Source: DATFDN01 sp035685165
GTDB lineage: Bacteria; Pseudomonadota; Alphaproteobacteria; Acetobacterales; Acetobacteraceae
Length of the DNA: 64,000 nucleotides
Direction: 5' to 3'
NCBI GenBank assembly: GCA_035685165.1
Contig: DASRBI010000018.1
Coordinates: forward strand, 1-64,000
In this document: one piece after another, positions 8,474-17,433 of the stretch
Layout of the letters: every line of letters starts with the position of its first letter
How positions within the stretch are numbered: the stretch's first letter is position 1
Notes under the pieces: generated by a model
The model's input: the letters and a program-made list of their open reading frames with translations, nothing else
The model's database searches: none
What the model was told of the DNA's origin: nothing
Translations under genes and position numbers: made by a program

Positions 8474-9268
8474 ATGGCGTCAGACTACGCAACGCTCCGC
8501 ATCGAACGGCCGCAGCAGCACGTCGTGCTGATCACGCTGAACCGCCCGGAGGCGGCGAACGCGATGAACACCCAGATGGGGCGCGACCTGCTGGCGGCGT
8601 TCGATGCATTCTGCGCCGATCCGGCGGCGCAGCGGTGCATCGTCGTGACCGGCGCGGGGCCGCGCGCCTTCTGCGCCGGTGGCGACCTGAAAGAGCGCAA
8701 CGGCATGACGGACGCGCAATGGCAAGACCAGCACCTGATCTTCGAGCGCGCCATCCGCGCGATCCTCGACTGCCCGGTGCCGGTCATCGCGGCGGTGAAC
8801 GGGGCGGCTTTCGCCGGCGGGCTGGAGATCGCGCTCTGCTGCGACTTCATCTATGCCGCAGAACATGCGCGCTTCGCGCTGACCGAAGTCACGCTCGGCA
8901 TCATGCCGGGCGCGGGCGGCACGCAGAACCTGCCGCGCGCGGTGGGCGCCCGGCGCGCCAAGGAGATCATGCTGACGGGCCGGCCGTTCACGGTGCAGCA
9001 GGCTTATGAATGGGGCATGGTGAACCGCGTCTGCAAGGCGGAGAACCTGCTGGCGGAAGCGATGGAAACGGCGGCAACCATCGCCGCAAACGCGCCGATC
9101 TCCACGCGCCAGATCAAGCAGTCGGTGAATTACGGCCTGAACATGGACCTCCGCAGCGCGATGATGTTCGAGATCGAGGCCTATAACCGCATGGTGCCGA
9201 CCGAGGACCGCCGCGAGGGCATCCGCGCCTTCAATGAGAAGCGCAGGCCGAACTTCCAGGGACGCTGA
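8474..9268 (+). CDS. Enoyl-CoA hydratase (canonical active site)
   Basis: A crotonase-fold enzyme of 264 residues that hydrates trans-2-enoyl-CoA in beta-oxidation or related degradation. The first oxyanion loop is AFCAGGDLKE. The second contains AFAGGLEIAL, with the first catalytic Glu, and ALTEVTLGIMPGAGG supplies the second. Both glutamates are therefore present, unlike the two other crotonase-fold genes in this window. The ATG at 8474 gives the standard family length. It lies 3 bases upstream of the MmgE/PrpD-family gene and is very likely in one operon with it. Confidence 0.9.
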   Translation: MASDYATLRIERPQQHVVLITLNRPEAANAMNTQMGRDLLAAFDAFCADPAAQRCIVVTGAGPRAFCAGGDLKERNGMTDAQWQDQHLIFERAIRAILDCPVPVIAAVNGAAFAGGLEIALCCDFIYAAEHARFALTEVTLGIMPGAGGTQNLPRAVGARRAKEIMLTGRPFTVQQAYEWGMVNRVCKAENLLAEAMETAATIAANAPISTRQIKQSVNYGLNMDLRSAMMFEIEAYNRMVPTEDRREGIRAFNEKRRPNFQGR

Positions 9269-9271
9269 GCC

Positions 9272-10624
9272 ATGACCGAAGGTCTCACCGCCGCATTGGT
9301 GGAGAAGGCGCGGGCGACCGGCACCGCGCCGCTGCCCGACGAGGTGCGGGCGCTGGCGCGGCAATGCGTGCTGGACACGCTCGGCTGCGCGCTCGCCGGC
9401 AGCACGGAGGCGCTGACGCGCATCTTGCTCGATGAAGCCGTCGCCGATGGCGGCGCGCAAGCGGCAACCGTGATCGGACACGCGACGCGCCTGCCCGTCG
9501 CGGCGGCGGCGCTGGTGAACGGCGCGGCAGGGCACGCGCTCGATTTCGACGACGTGAACCTGGCGATGCCGGGCCATCCGTCGGTCGCGATCCTGCCCGG
9601 CCTGCTGGCGCTGGCGGAGAGCACCGGCGCGAGCGGCGCGGCAACCGAGAATGCCTTTGTCGCCGGCTACGAACTCGCCTGCCGTGCCGGCCGGCTGATC
9701 GCGCCCGGCCATTACGACGGGCTCGGCTTCCATGCGACCGCGACGGTGGGCGCGCTCGGCGCGGCGGCCGCTTGCGCGCACTTGCTGCAGCTCGACCCGG
9801 AACGCTTCGCGGCGGCGATCGGGATCGCGGCGACGCAAGCGGCGGGGCTGAAGTCGATGTTCGGCACGATGTGCAAGCCGCTGCACGCGGGCAACGCCGC
9901 CGCACTCGGGCTGCGCGCGGCGCGGCTGGCCGCGCGCGGCTTCACCAGCCGCACCGATGCGATCGAGTGTGCGCAAGGGTTCGCGCGCACGCACAGCCCG
10001 GACTTCCGCCCCGACGCAGCGCTCGCCGACCCTGCGGGCGGATTTTATATCCGCGCCAACCTCTTCAAGTATCACGCGGCGTGCTATCTCACCCACGCGC
10101 CGATCGAGGCCGCGCGCAAGTTGCGTGAGGAGCACGGAATAGCGCCCGGGCAAATCGCGCGCATCAGGCTCGGCCTCAATGAGGCCTGTGACCGCGTGTG
10201 CAATATCCCGCGGCCGCGCACCGGGCTGGAGGCGAAGTTCAGCCTCCGGCTCACCACGGCGATGGCTCTGGCCGGCATCGAAACGGGCGCGCTCGCGAGC
10301 TACTCGGACGCGATGGCCGCCGATCCGGTCCTGGTCGCGTTGCGCGACAAGGTCGTCTGCGACTTTGTCCCGCAAGGCAGCCACACGCGCGCAACGGTTC
10401 GTGTGGAATTGACGGACGGGCGGGTCCTGACGGCGGAGCACGATGCGGGCGTGCCGTCGGCGGATGTGGCAGCGCAGGGGCGGCGGGTCGAAGCCAAGTT
10501 CCGCGCCCTTGCCGAGCCGGTGCTGGGCGTGGCGCGCGCGGGCGACATCGCGGGGCTCGTGGCGCGATTCGACAAGCTCGCCTCCGTGGCCGAACTCGTG
10601 CGGCTCGCTGCCACGCGCGGCTGA
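9272..10624 (+). CDS. MmgE/PrpD-family protein
   Basis: A protein of 450 residues, the usual family length. Family marks include the N-terminal ARQCVLDTLGCALAGS, the HALDFDDVN motif near residue 90 that lines the active site, and KPLHAGNAAALGLRAARLA around residue 205. Relatives are 2-methylcitrate dehydratase (PrpD), cis-aconitate decarboxylase and iminodisuccinate epimerase, so lyase or epimerase chemistry on a carboxylic acid is expected. No prpB/prpC genes are nearby, so a methylcitrate role is not supported. Its close linkage to the enoyl-CoA hydratase gene suggests a short degradation operon. Confidence 0.88.
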   Translation: MTEGLTAALVEKARATGTAPLPDEVRALARQCVLDTLGCALAGSTEALTRILLDEAVADGGAQAATVIGHATRLPVAAAALVNGAAGHALDFDDVNLAMPGHPSVAILPGLLALAESTGASGAATENAFVAGYELACRAGRLIAPGHYDGLGFHATATVGALGAAAACAHLLQLDPERFAAAIGIAATQAAGLKSMFGTMCKPLHAGNAAALGLRAARLAARGFTSRTDAIECAQGFARTHSPDFRPDAALADPAGGFYIRANLFKYHAACYLTHAPIEAARKLREEHGIAPGQIARIRLGLNEACDRVCNIPRPRTGLEAKFSLRLTTAMALAGIETGALASYSDAMAADPVLVALRDKVVCDFVPQGSHTRATVRVELTDGRVLTAEHDAGVPSADVAAQGRRVEAKFRALAEPVLGVARAGDIAGLVARFDKLASVAELVRLAATRG

Positions 10625-10706
10625 ATCTACCCGCGCTTCCGCCCGATTGCCGCCGCGAGGAAGGCGCACCACGTGTGCGTCCCAAAGTCGGAGGGAACTC
10701 GCGCCG

Positions 10707-11513
10707 GTGAGGATGCTGCGTTTCGCATTGCCGGGGGGCCTGGTGGTGGCGCTGCTGATCGCGCTGCTCGCCGGCTCGGTACTGAGCTGGCAGGAGCCGC
10801 CGGCGCCTGTGGCACAACCGGCGCCGCCGCCGAGCGCGCCAAGCCCCCCGCTCACGACCGCCGCCGCGCCGCCGAGCCTGGACCAGGGCACGGCCCTCGC
10901 CCCGGCGCAAGCCGCGAGCAGCCCGCCCGCCGGCCCGGCGCCCGCGGCCCCGGCTGGCCCCGTTCCGCAGCCGATCGATCCGAGCCCGCCGGCCCTCGCG
11001 CTGGCGCCGCCGGCGCCGGAAGCCGCCGCGCACCCTGCCGAGACGGCGCGCGCGGCGCCGGCCAAGCCCGAGGCGCCGCCCGCTCCGCCGCCCGAGCAAT
11101 CGTTCGCCTCCGTGGAATCGCTGCTGCGCCGCCTCAGGGCACGCTCGGACACCCAGGCACCCCCGCCGCCCCCGCCTCCGGTCGCCGCGGTCGCGCCGGC
11201 GTCCCGCCCGGCGTTCGCTGCGCCCGCCGCGCCGCCCGTCAACCCGGCGGACCGGCTGGCGGAGGCGCGGGCGCTGCTGCTGGCCGGCGACAGCGCCAAC
11301 GCGCGCGGTGAGCTCGAAGCCGCCGCCGCACAGCTCGCGCTGCGGCCGGTGCAGCCCTACCAGACTGAGGCGCCGGCGGAGCCGAACGTCGTGGCGGTGC
11401 AGGTGAACCAGGCGCTGCGCTGGCTCGATGCCGGGCAGCCCGGGCAGGCGCTGGCTTACGTCAACGCGGCGCTCGCCCGGCTTCCCGGCCCGAGCTTGGG
11501 CGCCCCCGGGTAG
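10707..11513 (+). CDS. Proline/alanine-rich membrane-anchored protein
   Basis: A protein of 268 residues from a GTG at 10707; an ATG at 10713 is an equally possible start. A single N-terminal hydrophobic segment (GLVVALLIALLAGSVLSW) acts as signal anchor. About 150 residues of Pro/Ala-rich, low-complexity sequence follow, then a C-terminal helical region (about 180-265) whose repeated Ala-Leu pattern (RLAEARALLLAGDSANAR, later QALRWLDAGQPGQALAYV) looks TPR-like. Such a layout suits a periplasm-spanning tether presenting a small interaction domain. I do not recognise the family. The 3' end overlaps the convergent MFS gene by 53 bases. Confidence 0.7.
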   Translation: MRMLRFALPGGLVVALLIALLAGSVLSWQEPPAPVAQPAPPPSAPSPPLTTAAAPPSLDQGTALAPAQAASSPPAGPAPAAPAGPVPQPIDPSPPALALAPPAPEAAAHPAETARAAPAKPEAPPAPPPEQSFASVESLLRRLRARSDTQAPPPPPPPVAAVAPASRPAFAAPAAPPVNPADRLAEARALLLAGDSANARGELEAAAAQLALRPVQPYQTEAPAEPNVVAVQVNQALRWLDAGQPGQALAYVNAALARLPGPSLGAPG

Positions 11514-12663
11514 CGACCCGGCGCCACAGGGCGGCGGTGAGCAGTGCCGCAAACAGCAGGGCGAGGAACCGGGGCAGCCCGTTGGGCGCCCAAGCGTCCA
11601 TCGCCGCGCCGGCCAGGAACGGCCCGGCGAAGGAGCCGATCCCATAGGCCATGATGATGGCGGCGTTCACGCTCAACAGTTCGCCGTCCTGGAAACGATC
11701 CCCCGCCATGCCGAGTGCCACGGGGTAAATGCCGCCAGCGAGCCCACCCCAGACGAGCAGCAACGCGAACAGGGCCGCCGGATCGGCGGCCAGCACCGGC
11801 AGCAGGAGCGCGCCGACCATCCCCACCGCCCCGCACACCGCGAGCGCCGCGAACCGCCCGGCGCGATCGGACAGCCAGCCGAGCGGGAGCTGCAGGAACA
11901 CCCCGCCGAGATAGATCGCGCTGATGATGGCGGCGGCCTGCCGGGGCGACAGGCCGATCCGCACGCCCCAGACCGGCAGCAGCGCCATCACCGAGGTCTC
12001 GTAAAGACCGAACAGGACCACCAGCAGCAGGAGGAAGCGCGCGTGCTTGAACATGACGAGCGGATGGGCGCGGCGCGCGCCGCCGAACGCCGTGCCGACT
12101 GGGCCGGCGAGCAGCAGCGGGGCCATCGCGGCGAGCCCGATCGCCGCGTTGGCGAGGAACGGCGCCCAGCCCTCGATGCCGGTCGCCCAGAGAATCAGCG
12201 GGCCGAGGCCGAAACCCGCGCCGAGCGCGGCGGCGTAGGTCCCGATCACGCGCCCGCGCGTCGCGTCGCCGGCCAGCCGATTGATCCAGGCTTCGCTCGC
12301 GGTGAAGATGCCGGAGCCGACCAGGCCGAGTGAAGCGCGCAAGACCAGCCAGGCGCCGTAACTCTGGAACAGCCGGAGGGCGAGGAAGCCCACGATGTCG
12401 AGCGCCAGGCAAAGGATGAGGTAATGCCGGACATCCAGCCGGCGCAGCGCCGAGGAGGCGAGCAGGGGCCCCGCGATCACGCCGACGAACGTCGCGCCGG
12501 CGTTGAGCCCGGTCAGCACCGGGTCGGTGCCGCGCGCATCCAGCAGCAGCGACAGGAGCGGCACGGCGAGCCCGACCGAGAGGCCGAACACCGTCACCGC
12601 GGCGATCGCCGCGATCAGCGCACGCACCCGCCCGGCCTCCAAGGCGCCCGTCTGCTCCGTCAT
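11461..12663 (-). CDS. MFS transporter
   Basis: A major facilitator protein of 400 residues with twelve hydrophobic segments. The N-terminal half has a loop-2/3-type motif around SALRRLDVRHYL. It resembles YfkF/YcaD-like MFS proteins that lack a cytosolic extension. It sits in the inner membrane; substrate and direction are not inferable. It is convergent with the proline-rich protein gene, overlapping it by 53 bases, and divergent from rlmJ with 58 bases between. That arrangement makes it a single-gene leftward unit. Confidence 0.85.
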   Translation of the reverse strand: MTEQTGALEAGRVRALIAAIAAVTVFGLSVGLAVPLLSLLLDARGTDPVLTGLNAGATFVGVIAGPLLASSALRRLDVRHYLILCLALDIVGFLALRLFQSYGAWLVLRASLGLVGSGIFTASEAWINRLAGDATRGRVIGTYAAALGAGFGLGPLILWATGIEGWAPFLANAAIGLAAMAPLLLAGPVGTAFGGARRAHPLVMFKHARFLLLLVVLFGLYETSVMALLPVWGVRIGLSPRQAAAIISAIYLGGVFLQLPLGWLSDRAGRFAALAVCGAVGMVGALLLPVLAADPAALFALLLVWGGLAGGIYPVALGMAGDRFQDGELLSVNAAIIMAYGIGSFAGPFLAGAAMDAWAPNGLPRFLALLFAALLTAALWRRVATRGRPSSGREAGRAPR

Positions 12664-12721
12664 TCCGGGCTATCCCGCCGCCGGTTATGCACGGCGCCCG
12701 CGCACGGGCGTTAGCGCTGGC

Positions 12722-13546
12722 ATGAATTACCGCCACGCCTTCCATGCCGGCAACTTTGCCGACTGCATGAAGCACGCGCTCTTGGTGTGGCTCGTGCGCG
12801 CCTTGCAGCGGAAGCCTGCGCCGATCTTCGTGCTCGATACGCACGCCGGCGCGGGCGGCTACGCACTCAGCGGGCCAGCCGAACGCACTGGCGAATGGCG
12901 GGCGGGAATTGCGCGGCTGATCGACACGCCACCGACGGCGCTTGCCGAGTACGTGAATCTTGTGCGCCAGGCCGGCTCCTGGCGGTTCTATCCGGGCTCG
13001 CCCATGCTGATCCGCGCGCTGCTGCGCCCGGGCGACCGGCTGGCCTGCTGCGAGCTGCATCAAGAGGAGGCCGCGTTGCTGCGCCGCCGCTTCGCGCACG
13101 ATCCGCAGGTCGGCGTGCATCACCGCGACGGCTACGAGGCGCTGCGGGGCCTCTTGCCCCCGTCCGAGCGGCGCGGCCTGGTGCTGATCGACCCACCTTT
13201 CGAGGCAGCGGGCGAGTTCGACCGGCTGCTTGGCGGGCTGGAAACCGGCCGGGCCCGCTTCCCGGCGGGCGTGTTCGCCGCTTGGTATCCAATCAAGCAT
13301 CGCGCCCCCGCCCGCGCCTTCCACGACGCGGTGGCCGGGAGCGGAATGCGGGACGTGGTGGCCGCAGAGCTGTGGCTGCGTGCGCCGCTCGATCCGGCAC
13401 GGCTGAACGGGTGCGGACTGCTCGTCGGCAACCCGCCGTTCCGTTTCGAGCAGGAGGCGCCGCCGATCCTGACCGCGCTGCGCGAGCGGCTTGGAACGGG
13501 CGAAGCCGGGGAGGGGACCGCCCTGGTCCGTCTCGCCGGTGAATAG
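12722..13546 (+). CDS. rlmJ: 23S rRNA (adenine(2030)-N6)-methyltransferase
   Basis: A protein of 274 residues. It starts MNYRHAFHAGNFADCMKH, the RlmJ family signature. The SAM-binding strand follows (FVLDTHAGAGGY), and the N6-adenine methyltransferase catalytic motif DPPFE lies near residue 160. RlmJ methylates A2030 of 23S rRNA in the naked precursor. The ATG at 12722 is the only start that keeps the conserved N-terminus. gpsA begins 8 bases before the end of this gene, so the two are translationally coupled. Confidence 0.95.
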   Translation: MNYRHAFHAGNFADCMKHALLVWLVRALQRKPAPIFVLDTHAGAGGYALSGPAERTGEWRAGIARLIDTPPTALAEYVNLVRQAGSWRFYPGSPMLIRALLRPGDRLACCELHQEEAALLRRRFAHDPQVGVHHRDGYEALRGLLPPSERRGLVLIDPPFEAAGEFDRLLGGLETGRARFPAGVFAAWYPIKHRAPARAFHDAVAGSGMRDVVAAELWLRAPLDPARLNGCGLLVGNPPFRFEQEAPPILTALRERLGTGEAGEGTALVRLAGE

Positions 13547-14492
13547 GGTTGCCGTGATCGGTGCCGGCGCGTGGGGTACGGCGCTCGCGATCCAGGCGGC
13601 GCGGGCCGGCAGCGGCGTGACGCTCTGGGCGCGCGACGCGGCGCGGATCGCGGCGGCGCGGATCAGCCCGCGCCTGCCCGGGACCCCTCTGCCCGAGTCG
13701 GTGCGGGTGACAGCCGATCCGGCCGACCCCGCCGATGCGATCCTGCTCGCCATCCCGGTGCAGCACATGCGTGCCGTGGCCGCGCGCCTGCCGCCGGGCG
13801 GCGCGCCGCTGGTGGCCTGCGCCAAGGGCGTGGAGGCGGGAACCGGGCGGTTTCCGCTGGAGATCCTGGCCGAGCTGCATCCGGGCCGCCCGCTCGCCGT
13901 GCTGACGGGACCGAATTTCGCCCATGAGGTCGCGGCCGGTCAGCCGGCCGCGACGGTGCTCGCCGCCGCCGATCCGGCCGTGCGCGCCCGCGTGACGCCG
14001 CTGCTCGCGACCGCCGCCTTCCGTATTTACGGCAACGACGATCCGCTCGGCGCACAGGTGGGCGGCGCGGCCAAGAACGTGATCGCCATCGCCGCCGGGG
14101 CGGTGATCGGCGCGGGGCTCGGGGAAAATGCCCGCGCCGGGCTGATCACCCGCGGCCTCGCCGAGCTGGCGCGCCTCACGGTCGCGCTCGGCGGACGTCG
14201 CGAGACGGTGATGGGCCTGTCGGGCCTCGGCGACCTGATCCTCACCTGCACCGGCCCGGCGAGCCGCAATTTTTCCCTGGGTCTCGCCCTGGGCCGGGGC
14301 GAGAGTCTGGCCGACGTGCTCGCCGCGCGCTCGGCGGTGACGGAAGGCGTGGCGACGGCGCCGGCGCTGGTGGCACGGGCCGGGGATGTGGACCTGCCCA
14401 TCTGCCGGGCGGTGGCGGCGCTGCTGCAAGGCCGGGCCAGTCTTGAAGACGCGATCGCCTGGCTGCTGTCCAGGCCGCGTCGCGACGAATAG
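13539..14492 (+). CDS. gpsA: Glycerol-3-phosphate dehydrogenase [NAD(P)+]
   Basis: A protein of 317 residues that reduces dihydroxyacetone phosphate to sn-glycerol 3-phosphate for phospholipid synthesis. The cofactor loop GAGAWGT is near the N-terminus. GPNFAHEV follows, then the catalytic-Lys segment AAKNVIAIAAG and the late motifs LSGLGDLILTC and SRNFSLG. I take the GTG at 13539 as start because it places the first strand as VNRVAVIG, at the usual distance from the N-terminus. An upstream in-frame ATG at 13491 would lie well inside rlmJ. The 8-base overlap with rlmJ suggests coupling. Confidence 0.95.
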   Translation: MNRVAVIGAGAWGTALAIQAARAGSGVTLWARDAARIAAARISPRLPGTPLPESVRVTADPADPADAILLAIPVQHMRAVAARLPPGGAPLVACAKGVEAGTGRFPLEILAELHPGRPLAVLTGPNFAHEVAAGQPAATVLAAADPAVRARVTPLLATAAFRIYGNDDPLGAQVGGAAKNVIAIAAGAVIGAGLGENARAGLITRGLAELARLTVALGGRRETVMGLSGLGDLILTCTGPASRNFSLGLALGRGESLADVLAARSAVTEGVATAPALVARAGDVDLPICRAVAALLQGRASLEDAIAWLLSRPRRDE

Positions 14493-14577
14493 GCTCGACC
14501 AGAGTTGTGGCACACGGCGCCGCGTGTCAGATGGCGAGCATATGTGCATGGTCGCTAAAGTAGGGCCGCTCTCTTGC

Positions 14578-14625
14578 GCGTCATTGCAAGGCCCGCGTAG
14601 CGGGCCGAAGCGATCCAGGATCGCC
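14578..14625. repeat. Dispersed palindromic (REP-like) element, CGTCATTGC type
   Basis: Two adjacent palindromes: ggcccgc-gta-gcgggcc (14590-14606) and gcgatc-cag-gatcgc (14610-14624). They are preceded by cgtcattgcaag, and the second contains gcgatccag. This layout matches the cgtcattgcgag...aagcaatccag repeats scattered in alphaproteobacterial genomes. It lies in the 228-base gap between gpsA and murJ, in which I see no gene. Confidence 0.6.
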
Positions 14626-14720
14626 GCACACGTCCGTCGCGGATTAGCAGAATTCGTCGGAACAGCGAGGGCGCGGGCCGATGTTCGGCGTTACCGGCCG
14701 GCTGATCCGCTGAAACGCCC

Positions 14721-16292
14721 ATGATTCGCGGCATCGTCACCGTCGGCGGCTGGACGCTCATCTCGCGCGCGCTCGGCTTCGCGCGCGACATGCTGATCGC
14801 GGCGATGATCGGCGCGGGGCCGGTGGCGGATGCGTTCTTCGTCGCCCTGAAACTGCCCAACCTCTTTCGCCGGCTGTTCGGCGAGGGCGCGTTCAACGCC
14901 GCCTTCGTGCCGACCTTCTCCGGGCTGCTTGCCGCCGAGGGGCCGGGGCCGGCGCGGCGGTTCGCGGAAGAAGCCTTCGCGGTGATGACGTTCTGGCTCG
15001 GCCTGCTGACGATCCTGGGCGAGCTCTTCATGCCGCAGCTCATGATGGTGCTGGCACCCGGCTTCTCCGCCATTCCGGCGAAGTTCGCGCTCGCCGTCGA
15101 TCTGTCGCGGATCACCTTCCCCTATCTGATCCTGATCTGCCTCGCCGCCCTCGTCTCCGGCGTGCTGAACGGGCTCGACCGCTTCACCGCTGCCTCGGCC
15201 TCCTACGTGCTGTTCAACGTCGTCTCGATCGCGGCGATGATCTGGCTCACGCCCTATGTGCCGACGGTCGGGCACGCGCTCTCCTGGGGCGTCACCGCCT
15301 CGGGCGTGGTGCAGCTCGGGTTGCTGCTGATCGCCGTGCGCCGCGCCGGGTTGGGGCTGCGCATGCCGTTGCCCCGCATGACGCCGCAGATGCGCCTCCT
15401 CTTGCGACGGATGGCGCCCGGGCTGGTCGGCGCGGGCGTGACGCAGCTCAACCTCGCGGTCGACGTGATCATCGCCAGCCTGCTGCCGGCGGGCACGGTG
15501 TCGGTGCTCTACTACGCCGACCGCGTGCAGCAGTTGCCGCTCGGCGTGATCGGCACCGCGGTCGGCACGGCGATGCTGCCGACGCTGTCGCGGCAGGTGC
15601 GCGCGGGCGAGGCGGAGGCCGCGCTCGGCACGCTGAATCGGGCGCTCGAATATGCGCTGGCGCTCACCGTGCCGGCGGCGCTGGCCCTGATCGTTTGCGC
15701 CGGGCCGATCATGCAGGCGCTCTTTCAGCGCGGCGCCTTCGGCGCGGCGAGCACGCATCTCTCCGCCCAGGCGCTCGCCGCCTATGCGGTCGGCCTGCCC
15801 GCCTTCGTGCTGGTGAAGGTGCTGGCGCCGGGCTTCTTCGCGCGCGGCGACACGGCGACCCCGGTGAAGGTCGGGCTCGTCGCCGTGGCGCTCAATCTGG
15901 CGCTCAACCTCGCCTTCATGGTGCCGCTCAGGCAGATGGGACCGGCGCTGGCGACCAGCCTCGCGGCAATCTTCAACGCGGCGCTGCTCGGTCTCGTGCT
16001 GGCAAGGCGCGGGCAGATGCAGGGCGACGGGCAGCTCCGCACCCGCCTGCCGCGCATGGTCGCGGCGAGCCTTCTCATGTGCGTGGTCCTGGCGGGCGCG
16101 CGGTTCGCGCTGTTCGGGCTCGCCGCGCCGCACGGGCTGATGCGCCTGCCGGCGCTCGCCGGGCTGGTGGCGGCCGGGCTGCTCGCCTACGGGCTGGCCG
16201 GGCAGGCGCTCGGCGCCTTCGACCTGCGTGCTGCGCGCCGCGGTCTGGCGCGCCGGCGCGCGGCGGCCGTGGTGGCCGCGCCGCGCCCCTAG
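14721..16292 (+). CDS. murJ: Lipid II flippase MurJ
   Basis: A protein of 523 residues with about fourteen transmembrane segments, the length and topology of MurJ/MviN, which moves lipid II across the inner membrane for peptidoglycan synthesis. The N-terminus (GWTLISRALGFARDMLIAAM) and the segment ADAFFVALKLPNLFRRLFGEGAF are nearly diagnostic. A later ARGDTATPVK segment also fits. The ATG at 14721 has no strong ribosome site but precedes the conserved N-terminus directly. trpS follows after 39 bases on the same strand and may be co-transcribed. Confidence 0.96.
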   Translation: MIRGIVTVGGWTLISRALGFARDMLIAAMIGAGPVADAFFVALKLPNLFRRLFGEGAFNAAFVPTFSGLLAAEGPGPARRFAEEAFAVMTFWLGLLTILGELFMPQLMMVLAPGFSAIPAKFALAVDLSRITFPYLILICLAALVSGVLNGLDRFTAASASYVLFNVVSIAAMIWLTPYVPTVGHALSWGVTASGVVQLGLLLIAVRRAGLGLRMPLPRMTPQMRLLLRRMAPGLVGAGVTQLNLAVDVIIASLLPAGTVSVLYYADRVQQLPLGVIGTAVGTAMLPTLSRQVRAGEAEAALGTLNRALEYALALTVPAALALIVCAGPIMQALFQRGAFGAASTHLSAQALAAYAVGLPAFVLVKVLAPGFFARGDTATPVKVGLVAVALNLALNLAFMVPLRQMGPALATSLAAIFNAALLGLVLARRGQMQGDGQLRTRLPRMVAASLLMCVVLAGARFALFGLAAPHGLMRLPALAGLVAAGLLAYGLAGQALGAFDLRAARRGLARRRAAAVVAAPRP

Positions 16293-16331
16293 CTTGCGCG
16301 GCCAGGGCGGATCGGCCATCTGTCCCGCCCC

Positions 16332-17333
16332 ATGTCCCGCATCTTTTCCGGCATCCAGCCGTCGGGCGGCGCCACGCTCGGCAACTATCTCGGCGCGATC
16401 AAGAACTGGGTCGCGCTGCAAGATGAGTACGAGTGCCTCTGGTGCCTCGTCGACCTGCACGCGATCACGCAGTGGCAGGAGCCCGCGCAATTGCTGCACC
16501 AGACGCGCGAGATGGCGGCGGTGCTGATTGCCTGCGGCATCGATCCCGACAGGCACATCCTGTTCTGCCAGTCCCATGTGCGCGCTCACGCGCAGCTCGC
16601 CTGGATACTTAACTGCGTCGCCCGCGTCGGCTGGCTCAACCGCATGACGCAGTTCAAGGAGAAGGCGGGGAAGGACCGCGAGAACGCCTCGGTCGGTCTC
16701 TATGACTATCCGGTGCTGATGGCCGCCGACATCATGGCCTACAAGGCGACGCACGTGCCGGTGGGCGACGATCAGCGCCAGCACCTCGAGCTCGCCAACG
16801 ATATCACCCAGAAGTTCAACCACGATTACGGCGTGAATTTCTTTCCGCCGATCGCGCCGCTGATCCTGGGGCCGGCCGCGCGCGTGATGAGCCTGCGCGA
16901 CGGCACCAAGAAAATGTCTAAGACCGATCCCTCCGATCAGAGCCGCATCAATTTGAGCGACGACGCCGACACGATCGCGCTGAAAATCCGCCGCGCCAAA
17001 ACCGATCCCGACCCGCTGCCCGAGGAGCCGCGCGGGCTGGAAGGGCGGCCGGAGGCGCGCAACCTCGTCGGCATCTACGCCGCCCTCGCCGGGACCGACT
17101 ACGCGGGCGTCTTGAAGGATCATGCCGGCCAGGGCTTCGGCACTTTCAAGGAGGCGCTGACTGAGCTGCTGGTCGCCAAGCTCGCGCCGATAGCGGGTGA
17201 AACCGGACGCCTGCTCGCGGATCCGGGGCAGCTCGACCGCGTTCTGCGCGCGGGTGCGGCGCGGGCGGCGGCGCTCGCCGATCCGATCGTGGCGGAGGTG
17301 CAGCGCATCGTGGGATTTCTGCCGGCAGACTAG
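16332..17333 (+). CDS. trpS: Tryptophan--tRNA ligase
   Basis: A class Ib aminoacyl-tRNA synthetase of 333 residues, the normal bacterial length. The HIGH-equivalent TLGN is at residues 15-18 within SGIQPSGGATLGNYLGA. The KMSKS-equivalent is KKMSKTDPSD near residue 195. The GDDQRQHLELA segment in the middle is also a family mark. The enzyme charges tRNA-Trp in the cytoplasm. It lies just downstream of murJ, an order I believe recurs in alphaproteobacteria. The 100 bases after it hold no gene. Confidence 0.97.
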   Translation: MSRIFSGIQPSGGATLGNYLGAIKNWVALQDEYECLWCLVDLHAITQWQEPAQLLHQTREMAAVLIACGIDPDRHILFCQSHVRAHAQLAWILNCVARVGWLNRMTQFKEKAGKDRENASVGLYDYPVLMAADIMAYKATHVPVGDDQRQHLELANDITQKFNHDYGVNFFPPIAPLILGPAARVMSLRDGTKKMSKTDPSDQSRINLSDDADTIALKIRRAKTDPDPLPEEPRGLEGRPEARNLVGIYAALAGTDYAGVLKDHAGQGFGTFKEALTELLVAKLAPIAGETGRLLADPGQLDRVLRAGAARAAALADPIVAEVQRIVGFLPAD

Positions 17334-17433
17334 GCGCTTCGCCCGGGATCCGTGGCCGCTGCCCGGGATTTTCGCACTTTCCACCGCCTCTGCGCCGCAC
17401 TAGCCTGTAGCCTTCATTGAGAAGGCCGCGGCT

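Noticed and set aside
8480..11299. A 939-codon leftward open frame opposite the hydratase and MmgE/PrpD genes
   Set aside because: It is a mirror-frame artefact of GC-rich coding DNA, with no domain pattern.
14493..14720. A possible small gene between gpsA and murJ
   Set aside because: The short frames there have no ribosome site and cross the palindromic repeat.
14691..17384. An 897-codon leftward open frame opposite murJ and trpS
   Set aside because: Its composition is His/Arg/Glu-rich low-complexity sequence caused by the GC-rich third positions of the real rightward genes. murJ and trpS are unmistakable.
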